Origin: Centroberyx gerrardi
Taxonomy: Eukaryota; Chordata; Actinopteri; Beryciformes; Berycidae
DNA length: 64,000 nucleotides
Direction: 5' to 3'
Assembly (NCBI RefSeq): GCF_048128805.1
Contig: NC_136004.1
Span: 23,806,284-23,870,283 of the forward strand
In this document: one piece after another, positions 53,973 through 64,000 of the stretch
Layout of the letters: the number at the start of each line of letters is the position of its first letter
Position numbering within the stretch: position 1 is the first letter of the stretch
Made by a program: the position numbers and the translations under genes
The notes under the pieces: model-generated
Told to the model about the DNA's origin: nothing
Database searches by the model: none
The model's input: the letters and a program-made list of their open reading frames with translations, nothing else

Positions 53973-54915
53973 TGGCCCCCGTTGTTGTTGTTTTTTTTTT
54001 TTGTTTTTTTTTTTGTTTTTTTTTGGTCCCCCGCCCCATTTCTACTTTATCTATCAGACACCTCCTCCTCCCCGCTCCTGCTCCTCCTCAACCTGCCACC
54101 TCCAACAACACAGCCAAACTTCACTGGATTCCTACCCTCCTCCTCTCCCTCCTCATTTTTGTAAGAAAACACAAGAGGGCAAGAATATTTGACACTACAT
54201 ACTTTTACATGCGTTATTCTTGCAGAAATGAAAATGAAACAAAAACATAAGACTTATTATATTAGAGAGACTGCTCATGTTTTGTTTGTGTACAAGTGCA
54301 GAGGATAGAATCCAGAAGGCATTAAAGGAATAATTCACTCAAATTATCCCTTAAAAAAGGCTATCAGAGAAGAGACCTGGAGGGAAATGTTTTGTCAACA
54401 TTGTTGTGGGAGCTCCTTCGCTGTTGTGCAGCAGATTCTAGTCGCTCATTTCTACTCCCACTGTATCATAGTTTAACACGACAAAAAACTAAAATGTTTA
54501 TATCTCTGAAGACAAAAAAGCTGTAAAAAAAGAATAAAACCTTAAGTGAATGTTGGAAATTAGTCTTTTTGATGTTCTTATTAAAAAGTGTTTTTGGAGT
54601 TTATTATACTACTAGCACCCTGATGGTTTTTCCTTTTAGCTTTTAGACCTTTGGAAAAAAATAACAAAAAAAAGAAAAAAAAGAAGAATTTTTATTTTTG
54701 TTCACTTTTATTTGTCCATGCTGTACAATGGCAGAGTCCTCTGGATATAATTTATTCTATTTCGAACTACGCATGCAGTATATGTGGCCTATTGCAGGAG
54801 GATATTTTGTAAATGTAGATTTTGTTGTATTAGGTCACCCTAGTAATAAGAGGAAAGGGGATTCATACCCCTTTTGTGGAACAAATACTGCAATAAATTT
54901 TCTACTTCTCTTTGT
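53973..54915 (+). other. nipbl: nipbl 3' UTR
   Basis: Starts with a T-rich run (53981-54026), then a C/T-rich stretch. AATAAA hexamers lie at 54533-54538 and 54892-54897, giving two candidate cleavage zones. Confidence 0.6.
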
Positions 54916-55857
54916 CACTTGTCTGCTCAAAGTGTCAATCTGATCTTTTCATTTTGCAAATAACGCAAGATTATCATACGATATGTTGTACCTAATTCAG
55001 GTACTATAACAATAGTAAGCTATTGAGCAAATTCAATTGTTGCAAACAACCGCAAACCAGGTATTTCCGGGTTCCACCAGACAAAGATGGACAAATGTTT
55101 TCAAGTTGGGCTGCAATGAAAAGCTATTATATATATTATATATCCAAAGGAACTTCATTGGGGTTCTTTCGGTTTCCGTCTGGTCAATCCGCCAAGTGAA
55201 ACACAATAACAGTGCTTGAATAACTTGGCTTGAGATAGATGGCTTGCCAATTATCCGATGGTATCGCTCAAAACCAGTAGATCACCATTTCTGCGTGTCT
55301 CACATGAAGTGATGGAGAGAGCCTTAAATCAGCCTCACCCCCCCTGATGCTGCAAGACGACCCTCTCCCATGGCAGCAAGTATTTTTTTTTAGTATTTTG
55401 AACATACATGGAAAAAAGTGCCAACCCTCAAGCGTGGCCACAATTTGTACTCTTAATCATTACCAATTAATTATACCATTAAATCCATGGACAGTACAGC
55501 AACTAAATGGTATTTTGCCAGTCATTGTCACATCGGCAAGCATAGCTTATTTGCGTAACTTAATCGAAGCAATGTTAATGTCAGCGGACTTTATTACAAA
55601 ATCAGAGTTCATCGGTTGTATTTAATGATAAAAGGTTTACTAATCGCTAGATAGTAATTTCCATGGATGCATAAAGGTCCGACTGCTAACAGTCTTTCTC
55701 TGACGCCGACAGAGAAAGACTTTTGGTCCAAGAGGCTTTCCGTACCCTATTCGAACGTCACCAGTCGTCCGTTGGTTTGTATTGCTTTGGCGGTTTTTAT
55801 GAGTGTCGTCTGTAAGAGTTGTAGAACAGTACTTTCCAGCTACGAGAAATGGATCGG
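54916..55857 (+). promoter_or_regulatory. ndc80: nipbl-ndc80 spacer and ndc80 promoter region
   Basis: Only about 0.9 kb separates the last nipbl polyadenylation hexamer from a candidate first-exon donor of ndc80 (GGATCG then GTATGT at 55857). The spacer contains a perfect 12-bp inverted repeat (55691-55721) and a TTCGAA (55750-55755) of the type used as a CHR element in cell-cycle promoters. No TATA box was seen. A non-coding first exon is required, because the ATG exon is preceded by an acceptor. Confidence 0.45.
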
Positions 55858-56358
55858 TATGTTTTGAATTAGGTTAAAGAACCGTAAAACGTTGTGTCGT
55901 TTCGGTAAAAATAATCATTAGTCAAAGGCGTATAGTTTGACGAAAACTAACGTAACATAACGTAGCTAATTCGCTGTATTGTGTTTTGTTTAGCATTGCT
56001 AGCCAGCCGCCCTGTGGTGGTTTGGTATAGCTACGTTGCGTTAGCCGGCAATGGCCATAACTTTATTGTAAACTACTTCCTAACTAAGCTTTGTGCTTGG
56101 ACTAAGAACATACGTTACCCAGCATGCTCAATTTAGTTGAATTCAAAAACAACTACAGATTGCTGCAACTAGCTAAGCTATGTTAAAGTTTTCTGACAGA
56201 CTTGACGTCAGCTGTGGCCAAGTGAAGTGAAATTCAGACTATGGCTAACACTGTCGCAATTATATGTACTTTGACGAACTGGAGGAGTTGATGTTACTGT
56301 AGAAGAACCTTATTCCACATTACCTAGGCCTGTTTCTTTTTGTGTAACTTCTGTCCAG

Positions 56359-59300
56359 TGGGAGGATGAGCCGAGCCCCCAGCAGCAGACTGTCGGAACT
56401 GCCTATGCGGGTGGCAGACAGCAACAGGATGAGCATGGTGTATACTACACCTCAGAGGTTGGTTTACAGTGTTTTGGGGTTATAGGCAATACTTTATCTT
56501 TCAATTCAGACAGTGTAGCCGAGACACTGCTTAATTATGGTAGGTCTAACTACTCCCATATAACAAGATTACATTTTTTGACTGTTTATAATATGCCATT
56601 GTAGCAAACATATTACAATATGACCTACTGTTGAGGACTTGAAGTGACAGTATGTCACACAAACAAGATATTGTGTATGATTTCATGCCATTTCCCATGA
56701 GATGAGAGACTCATCCCAGACAGATATATGGGGTATTATGTCATTAGAGGCTGCCTAATTTATGTGTCAACCAATGTCGGCATTGGCTCCTATTTACAGA
56801 CATTTGTGATTGAAGATATGGTGACCCAATGAAAAAAGCCAATAATTGTGATGGCAGTTGAACTTGGACTTTTGAAGAGATTTGTTCAGATGGAAAGGCA
56901 TCAACAATCGGAACATGTTGTCATCTGTTTTTCCTGCAACAGCCAAATTTAAGAGCATGTAAAACTCTCATGCTGTCAGACTGCTCCCATTCATTTCTAA
57001 AGGACAATCCTATTTTGTTTAGTTTTTTTGTTTATGCTGATAGCATCCCTGATTATTACTGTATGTGTGATGTACAGATCTACCTATATGAGTATTGACC
57101 ATGAGGTATGGTTTTATTTCTTTACAGTAAGCAGCCTTCATTCGGAAAGCTCAACATACCCAAACCTCAGTCTGTGACCTCTGAAAGGCGGACCAGCTTC
57201 TTTGGTGCTCGGTATGTAAAGTTCCATGAAACAGAAAGCAGACAAGCGATGATGGTTGTCTCATTCAAGGAGTGGGCTCATTTTTGAGTACTCTAGAGAA
57301 GTTACCAAGGAGCTGCATATCTTTCAACCAAATGAAATTTATTGAGAGATAGATTGGATATTGTTAGTTTCCCTCCTTCAACGAAACTGTTACCTGATCC
57401 AAAAAATTCTGTATTGGTGGAAAGTTAATATTGTGAACTTTTGAATGCAGGACTAGTGGAGCTGGCTTGCCTCGCAACAGCACCATGGGAGGGTTTGGAG
57501 GAACTGAGAAGATCAAGGATGTCAGACCTCTGCATGATAAGGCCTTTGTTCAGCAGTGTATCAGACAGCTGTGTGAGGTATGAAGGCTTTCTTTCTCGAT
57601 CTGTGTGTATATATACACACCGCATGCACTTATTGTCAAATTTTATTTTGCCCCAACCTTTTTGTTAGGTTAGTAAATTAATATATTTACTCTTCTGTAT
57701 TTCTGTCCAGTATTTGTCAGGATTTCATTTCTTGTGAGATCTTTACTTGTCTTGGTCTATACCTGTGTCAGTTGCATAAAGGACTTTGAGTTCGAGCAAT
57801 TCATAATTAGAATTAAATCTCCCCTCCAGTTTTTGCTAGAAAAAGTTTTTTTTTTTCTTTCCATGTGAACCAAGGTGCTCGTCTGTTGCGCTTATTGTAT
57901 TGATATGTCCCGTTGCCAAGAATGTTTGCTCGCATGAGTTGAGCCGAAAATGGACAGCAGCTTTGCACTCAATCCATCACACACGCCTCCATCTACTCTT
58001 CTTCAAATTGGCTTTTGTCAAGTTTGTGGCACTTCTTGCCACTGTTTATGGAGAAGGAAAAATCTTGTGCAATTTTTTAATGCAATTTCCAATCTTTTTG
58101 TTCTACCCAGCCTGACATTCTTTTTTTGCTTCTTTGTAGTTCCTGTCAGAGAATGGTTTCCCAGGCTCTGTGTCAACCAAAATGCTCCAGTCTCCCTCCT
58201 CCAAGGAGTTTTTTAAGATGTTTGAGTTCATCTATAGTCAGCTGGACCCAACTTTTCAGATGCCAACCTCAAAAGTAGAAGAGGAGGTGCCACGTATCAT
58301 GAAAGACCTGGGGTAAAATGTTTTTGTTTTTTTGGGTTTTTTTTTTTACACACCAATATAACATCATTTTTTGTCCACTTGCCCAATCAGGCCAGTCTCT
58401 ATTCTGGAACCCTGCAAGTATAAAATAAAATGGGGCAAATGTGATTTTAATCTCTAAACCACAATTTAATATATTCAATATATGTCTTGTTGGTATTCTT
58501 GTTATGAGATGGAAATCATGTGCATGCTGTTTATTGAACTATTTCATCACATGATCCAATTGAGATAATTACTTTTCACCACAGACACTAGGCTCATTAA
58601 AACATACTAGCAGTCTTGTCATGTGGGGACCCATCAGAAACAAGCTCCATGAGCCTCCACTTTGGGTCCTCTCCCATAGTCCCATCTCCCAAGAAACTCT
58701 GCTCTGGGTGCCTGACTGTCTCTATTTCTCTCTCTCTCTCTATTTCTGGTTTAAGGTATCCGTTTGCCCTCTCTAAGAGCTCGATGTATTCTGTTGGAGC
58801 TCCACACACCTGGCCCCAGGTCCTGGGCTCTCTCATCTGGCTAACTGACACTGTCAAGGTGAGGAGCAAACAACACTTTCCCATAGAAATCAGAGTGGGC
58901 ACTTATTGACTGACATTAGATTCATTTGCAAAATGGGACAGAAAGAGATAACAACCGAAAGAAAGTAACCTAGATACACAAATCTAAAGATAGCCATATA
59001 TTTGCTACTGGTGAGTTTGTGTAATTACTGAAGCATTCTATGAAATTCCTGGGAATCCATGTTGTGTTTGTATGTGTGTCAGGTCTACTGGTGTATGAGT
59101 AAGCAGGAGCTGCTGTTAAGTGACTTCTCTGAAGACAACATCAATATCGAGGAAGGGGCTGAGTATAACAAGGTACAGTGGCAGCAGTTTTAATCAGCAA
59201 TATAAAGCATAGAATACTATAGGCAATGTTTATGATTCTTTTAGCTGATGCTTTAATGTAAAATGACATACAGTGAATGAGAAAATGGGGGTACTCAGAC

Positions 59301-62300
59301 ATGTCAACAGGACATGTTTGTCACTGGGATCAAACCTTAGACCTTCTAGTTATGAGCTGTTACATACAGTATGTTCTGTCTGTACTATTATGTCTGGATA
59401 TACAGCATGGGATTGTCATGTTTTCCACACTACTGCTTAATTGTGTGGTTGTGTTTCACTGATCACACTGCCAAAACAGGCAGTGTTCTGTATAAGATTA
59501 TATCTGACACACTCGCTGCACCCTTTCTCATTTTCTCTCTTCTGTACATATCCATGTCTCCCTTTCTCTCGTCTTCTTCTCTTTGAGTTTGTTCCTGCAG
59601 CTCTTCCTAGACTACACAGCTGAAACATACAGCAAGTTTATGCAGGGAGCCGACACATTTGAAGATGAGGATGACGCATACCTATCTAAATTAAGTAAGC
59701 ACTTCACCTATCTCTGAAAATAGGTGGAATGTATGTATGCATTTGTGTTTAAAGGATCATGCCAATCGATTTTAATCAATGTCACAAAGTTCATCTGCAG
59801 AGAATAAAAAAAATTTTTTTTTTTGACCACCACCCTGACCAATAAGGAGGAAATGTATATTTCACTTTAAGGAAAAAATGAATACATCATCTCTTTTGAC
59901 ATCAAATTAGCTTGCAACAGTTTTGACATTAATATTGCTGAAATGTGTGTAAGAAGAAATTGTATTGAACAATTTTTTGTGTCCATCTTCCATAGAGAAG
60001 CTTTACAACGTTGATGAGGCCCTGCTGGCTTCGATGGAGGAGAAGCACAGAATACTAAGTGATGAGGTGGAACGGCTGGAGAAAGAGAGCCAAACGGTCA
60101 GAAGCATAATTTTTACATTTACACGTCTTAACTAGAACAGTCATTTTACACCCCATACAGGAATAATATAATATCTTAGAAACTTCAGCTATTACTCATA
60201 CTGCAGTAATTCTTAGCGAGCAGCAAGTCTTTGCCACTTTTACTGTCTTTTGCCTTCATTTACTCAATGCTCCACTGCTGCGAGAGAAACGTCACGGAGA
60301 AGAAAAGGAGACATTTATGACTCCATTTTAGGCGCACTGCTTTTTGGCTGTGGTTGAAATATTATCAACCCTCAGGCTATAGCACGCTGTGCACTAGGTT
60401 CCGCTCTGAGTTGTATCATGAACATGAAACATATTTTTCAGTGTAAGCAACAACTAAATGGAATAAGACTTGTTAAGACAGGTTTAGCTAACATCTCCTT
60501 CTCCTTGATAGGACCGTCTGATGACCAAGAGGATGGAGAAGGTGAAGCTGCAGACAGACCTCAAGAAGCTCCAGAGTTATCGTAGCAGCCTGGAGTCCTT
60601 CAAAGCCAACATGGAGAGCAAAGCCTCAGAACTAAACGAAGAGCTGGAGGCCACTGGTAAATGGGGGAATTAAAAGCTCTTTCTACTCATGCAGTCAGTC
60701 TTTTCCTTGGCAGAGCCCACTGATTCCTGTGGGGATATGATAACTTATGGATCTGAATATTCCAGTTAACACAGTGATGTCTTCTGTGCTTATTACTTTG
60801 CACTACATGTTTTAATCTATATTTTGCACCAAAAATTGGCGCTGGGCCTATGTTTGCCGGGTATCTACATGAGTACTACAGGTTAATATGGGTTAATGGG
60901 ACTCATGTCTTGAGCTAAGAGGCATTGTTTGGCATGATGTGGAGTGCATATGTTCAATACATCTTATTTTCTATCAATAATAATTACATATAATAATACT
61001 TACATGTTTACCTTCCGCCAAGCAACATAATTCTTGAACCGTAGCTAAACGTCATATAGCAACACATAAGTAGCAGAGTAGTGATTTTTGCTCAGCCCAT
61101 TGCTACTTAATTGAACTACATGTGGTCACAGATGTGTGTTTACCAGGTATTTTACAACAGCTTTGAGCATTTCCCAGCAAATCAGGACCGGACTAGAACT
61201 GTGTATATATTGTATGTCTTTATTTTTCTCTCTCTTTCCTTCTGCAGGCCATCATCTGGAGTCTCTTAAACAGGAGCAGGACAGACTGCAGCATCTCCTG
61301 CAGAATCAGAAATTCACTCCGGCTGATGTAGAGAGGATCAACAGGGAGAAGAGGGAACTCCAGCAGACCATCTCCAGTCTCACCAAACCCCTTGAGGAAG
61401 CAGAGCAGCATATGTGGAATGAAGAGATTGCCCTGGCTAAAGTGAAAGAGAAGGTTTGTACTCCTCATTGGTATGCAAGGAGGAGCAGCATTGGTGACAT
61501 TTGGTTAGGATGAGTTGATATGCTCAGATCATGATATGATTGGGTATATGATGCAGGATTCATGATATGATATTGTGACAATATCTGAGACAAAGCTAGA
61601 ATAAACATACACAAAGCTAGTTGTTTCTTTCTTAATATGACGGATTAAAGGGAAGAGGGATTAAATGGAAAAGGATTAATTTCTCATTAACGTCAAATTG
61701 CAATATTGTGGATCAGGTGTTTTTTTGTGATACCCAGTTTAAGTATAGTCAATCTAGATTTACAGTATTAATTTTCAGCTCAATGATGCACATTTTGACC
61801 TTTGACTTCTCTTATTCCGTTTCTCCCTTGTACACCCTCCCTGTCTCCCCTCACTATCCCAGGCGGAGTTGAAGCTAGTAGAGTACCACAAGCTAGCACG
61901 TAAGTTGAAGCTGATACCAGTGTCTGCAGAGAACGCCTGCGGCAATGATTATGAGATCAGGACCAACTCTGAGTTTGGACCCAGCACCATGGTTCAGTAT
62001 AAAACGCAGATACAGGTACTTAAAACTCTCCATATACATTCATGCTTCTGAGTATGAGATGGAATAGAATAACTAATAAAAATTAAGTAAATATAACAGT
62101 TCTTCATCTGCCAATGCAGTTTGACTCCCAAGATATGTTTTTTTCATTTAATAGTCTAATGGATATTGGCACAAAACTTTTAAGGACTCTTCTAGTTTTG
62201 AAAGGATATAATAAGATAATTTAATCTTCTTATTACTGGACTTAAACAGAATTAAGTTTCAGATAATTTTATTGTAGGTGTATTTAATTCTGCAGTGTAA

Positions 62301-63715
62301 TTATGAGAGTTGATACCTCGATGCCCATCTTTTTGGGAAAAGACAATGCTTTCATTTTTATTACTATTGTTCATCTTGATTATGGGTCTTAATCGACTTC
62401 ATGCAGCGATCCATGACTTTGTTCTTGCATATAATTGTATTGGTCCATACTGTATAATATTCAAATGTCTATTCCGTCGTAGGCCTGCAAAATCTGTCTG
62501 TATGTTATTGCATCTGAAGATGGATTGATTTTGGTATTCCATGTAACTGTACTGGTCCATTCTGATGTTTAGAAATTGATCAGTAATGTGGAGGAGGAGA
62601 ACAGTCGACTGGCCATGATGAAGCTCAGTCTGGATGAGTCTATTGAACAGGTAACAATATTGTGATTACTGCTAGACTGTATTACATCTAGGTTAAGTCC
62701 AGAAAAAATTACAAAAATATACAGCAACTGCATTTTAGTCTGGTTGCATTGCAACATGTAAAATGGTTAACTGTGTGTGTGTGTGTGTATTTTCCAGGTG
62801 AATTCTAACTTCTTGGACAAATCCAATGACCTGAAGCAGCTGAGAGAGCAGATTCGCAGGCTGGATGAGCGGTTGGAGCATGACATGCAGGTATAGTACA
62901 TGTAGTACAGTCTAGTCCATTGGCATTGACCTCCCATATTAGCACTAGTAGTAGATACCATAGTGATACGTATTGGCAACAAAACACACATTGTGCAGGT
63001 TGTTTGTGTACGCATACAGTGCACATGTAGAGATTTTGCATTGCACAACTTGCTATCTGCTGCATTAAATATACCTGGTTATAATATCTACAGGAGAGGT
63101 AGGCCAGACACGACGGGGAGTGATGATACTGTATATGTGATAGTATCCATTGTAATGAAATTCACAGGTCAACTGGCAATGATTTGGAGTGTATTTGTTT
63201 AAAGTGCATGGTTAAATCAGTCTTGTCTACAACTAAATATAGCAAAAACAGTTAGCATGCTTTTCACAAAGAAAGCTAATACCACCATAGAAGCAAATAT
63301 TTTTGTGTGTGCATGTTCTTTACAAGTCAGTGACATAATAGATCCACTATTTACTCATGCATACTTTATTATTTCTTGTGTGTGTGTGCTTGTAGGAGCT
63401 AGCACGTGAGGAACAGAAGTGGGAAGCAGAGGTGGAGTCGGTGGAAAACCACCAGAAGCTTCTAGAGAAGAAGGTTAACCACGGTTACGATGACGCTGTG
63501 CAACAACTGAAGGCAGCGCAGCAGCAGTTAGTGTTTTTTTTGTTGTTATAGTTTGTTTTGTGATTAGTATCTTTTAGAAAAGAGAGATTGACTTGTGATC
63601 CTCTCTTCCCAGGTACCACTTGGTGTTGCAGGAGACCAATGAGGAGAGGCGAACGGTAACCAACAATCTTGCGTCTATCTTCACCAATGCTGCCAACCAC
63701 CTGGCGATTGCAGAG
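56359..63715 (+). CDS. ndc80: Kinetochore protein NDC80 (HEC1), 15 exons, 3' end beyond window
   Basis: Outer-kinetochore subunit of the NDC80 complex (with NUF2, SPC24, SPC25), which binds microtubules in mitosis. The ATG is at 56366, after an acceptor at 56358. Exons: 56366-56457, 57128-57211, 57451-57577, 58140-58312, 58756-58858, 59083-59172, 59601-59694, 59996-60096, 60512-60656, 61248-61453, 61863-62015, 62573-62650, 62798-62890, 63396-63526, 63613-63715; 1773 nt, 591 codons, phases consistent. It has a basic, Ser/Thr/Arg-rich tail (residues 1 to ~85, the Aurora B target region in human), a calponin-homology domain (~85-215; [33 protein letters not shown]), then coiled coil broken by the loop region ([15 protein letters not shown]). 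Human is 642 aa, so the last part, including the SPC24/25-facing end, is missing here only because the window stops. Confidence 0.96.
56458..57127 (+). other. ndc80: ndc80 intron after the start exon
   Basis: Ordinary AT-rich intron, no gene or repeat seen. The next large introns (57578-58139, 60657-61247, 62016-62572, 62891-63395) are likewise plain, apart from a (GT)n run at 62771-62788 before the exon at 62798. Confidence 0.6.
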
Positions 63716-63757
63716 GTACAAATTTGTCTAACTTGCTAACTTATTGACTAAAACGTG

Positions 63758-64000
63758 CACTGTTTCCCCTAGAATTTTTTTCAGGCCTGGTGGTACGCAC
63801 CGGAAAAAACCTAAACAGACGAGGCGCGCGGGATGGCATATTGGCACGGTCGGCTTTGGTCAGATGGCGCAGCAGGCGGTTTGCAATTTATATTTGCGTT
63901 CAAATTTTTGTTCGCTCGGTATATTCAAGACTTAAAACAAAGTGATCACAAGGAGAGGATGACTTAATAAGCTGCATTTATTGCATAAAAATAAGCTGTG
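63758..64000. mobile_element. hAT-like element end, running off the window
   Basis: Begins with CACTGTTTCCCCTAGAATTT, close to the CAGTGTTTCCC ends of many vertebrate hAT elements, and continues into GC-richer sequence (GGTGGTACGCACCGG, ACGAGGCGCGCGGG) unlike the surrounding intron. It lies 42 bases after the last visible ndc80 exon. The other end is not in the window. Confidence 0.5.

Noticed and set aside
53944..54250. Phe-rich open frames after the nipbl stop
   Set aside because: Translation of a T-rich 3' UTR run.

Overview
This is vertebrate nuclear DNA, almost certainly from a teleost fish and most likely a percomorph-type one. The genes are split into short exons with GT-AG introns, the introns are rich in (AC)n, (CT)n and (GA)n microsatellites, and several repeats resemble well-known teleost elements. 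Species and paralogue letter (a or b copy) cannot be fixed from the sequence. Homology calls rest on residue-by-residue comparison with remembered vertebrate proteins. Exon joins were checked by hand: every join is a GT-AG pair, all reading phases agree, and each coding total is divisible by three.

Layout: three genes lie head to tail on the + strand. (1) slc1a3 (glial glutamate/aspartate transporter EAAT1/GLAST), coding 3036-18532, 9 coding exons, 536 aa, with probable non-coding exon sequence at about 1850-1986 and 2836-3035 and a 3' UTR to about 20.58 kb. (2) nipbl (Nipped-B-like/SCC2, the cohesin loader), with a CpG-rich, TATA-less-looking start near 22.0-22.4 kb, a second untranslated exon at 23951-24021, coding 26398-53972 in 47 exons, 2549 aa, and a 3' UTR to about 54.9 kb. 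(3) ndc80 (HEC1, outer-kinetochore subunit), coding from 56366 to the window edge, 15 exons and 591 codons seen, with the last part (roughly 50 residues by comparison with human) beyond the window.

The rest is introns and short spacers holding repeats. The clearest are a PIF/Harbinger-like MITE nested in an older SINE-like repeat (25.3-25.7 kb, with a TAA target duplication), a Tc1/mariner-like MITE with almost perfect 25-bp inverted ends (13282-13570), a foldback element (7182-7344), a diverged ~104-bp tandem repeat (21455-21800) and a hAT-like end at the window edge.

The genes do not form an operon. nipbl and ndc80 both serve chromosome segregation, but in mammals they lie on different chromosomes, so their adjacency here is a lineage-specific arrangement. 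slc1a3 next to nipbl is the conserved part of the neighbourhood. No clearly new gene system was found. The points most worth a second look are a strong CTCF-type motif between slc1a3 and the nipbl promoter, perfect hairpins in the slc1a3 3' UTR and upstream of ndc80, tandem (NAGNAG) acceptors in nipbl, a strongly shortened disordered exon in nipbl, and microsatellites built into slc1a3 splice sites.
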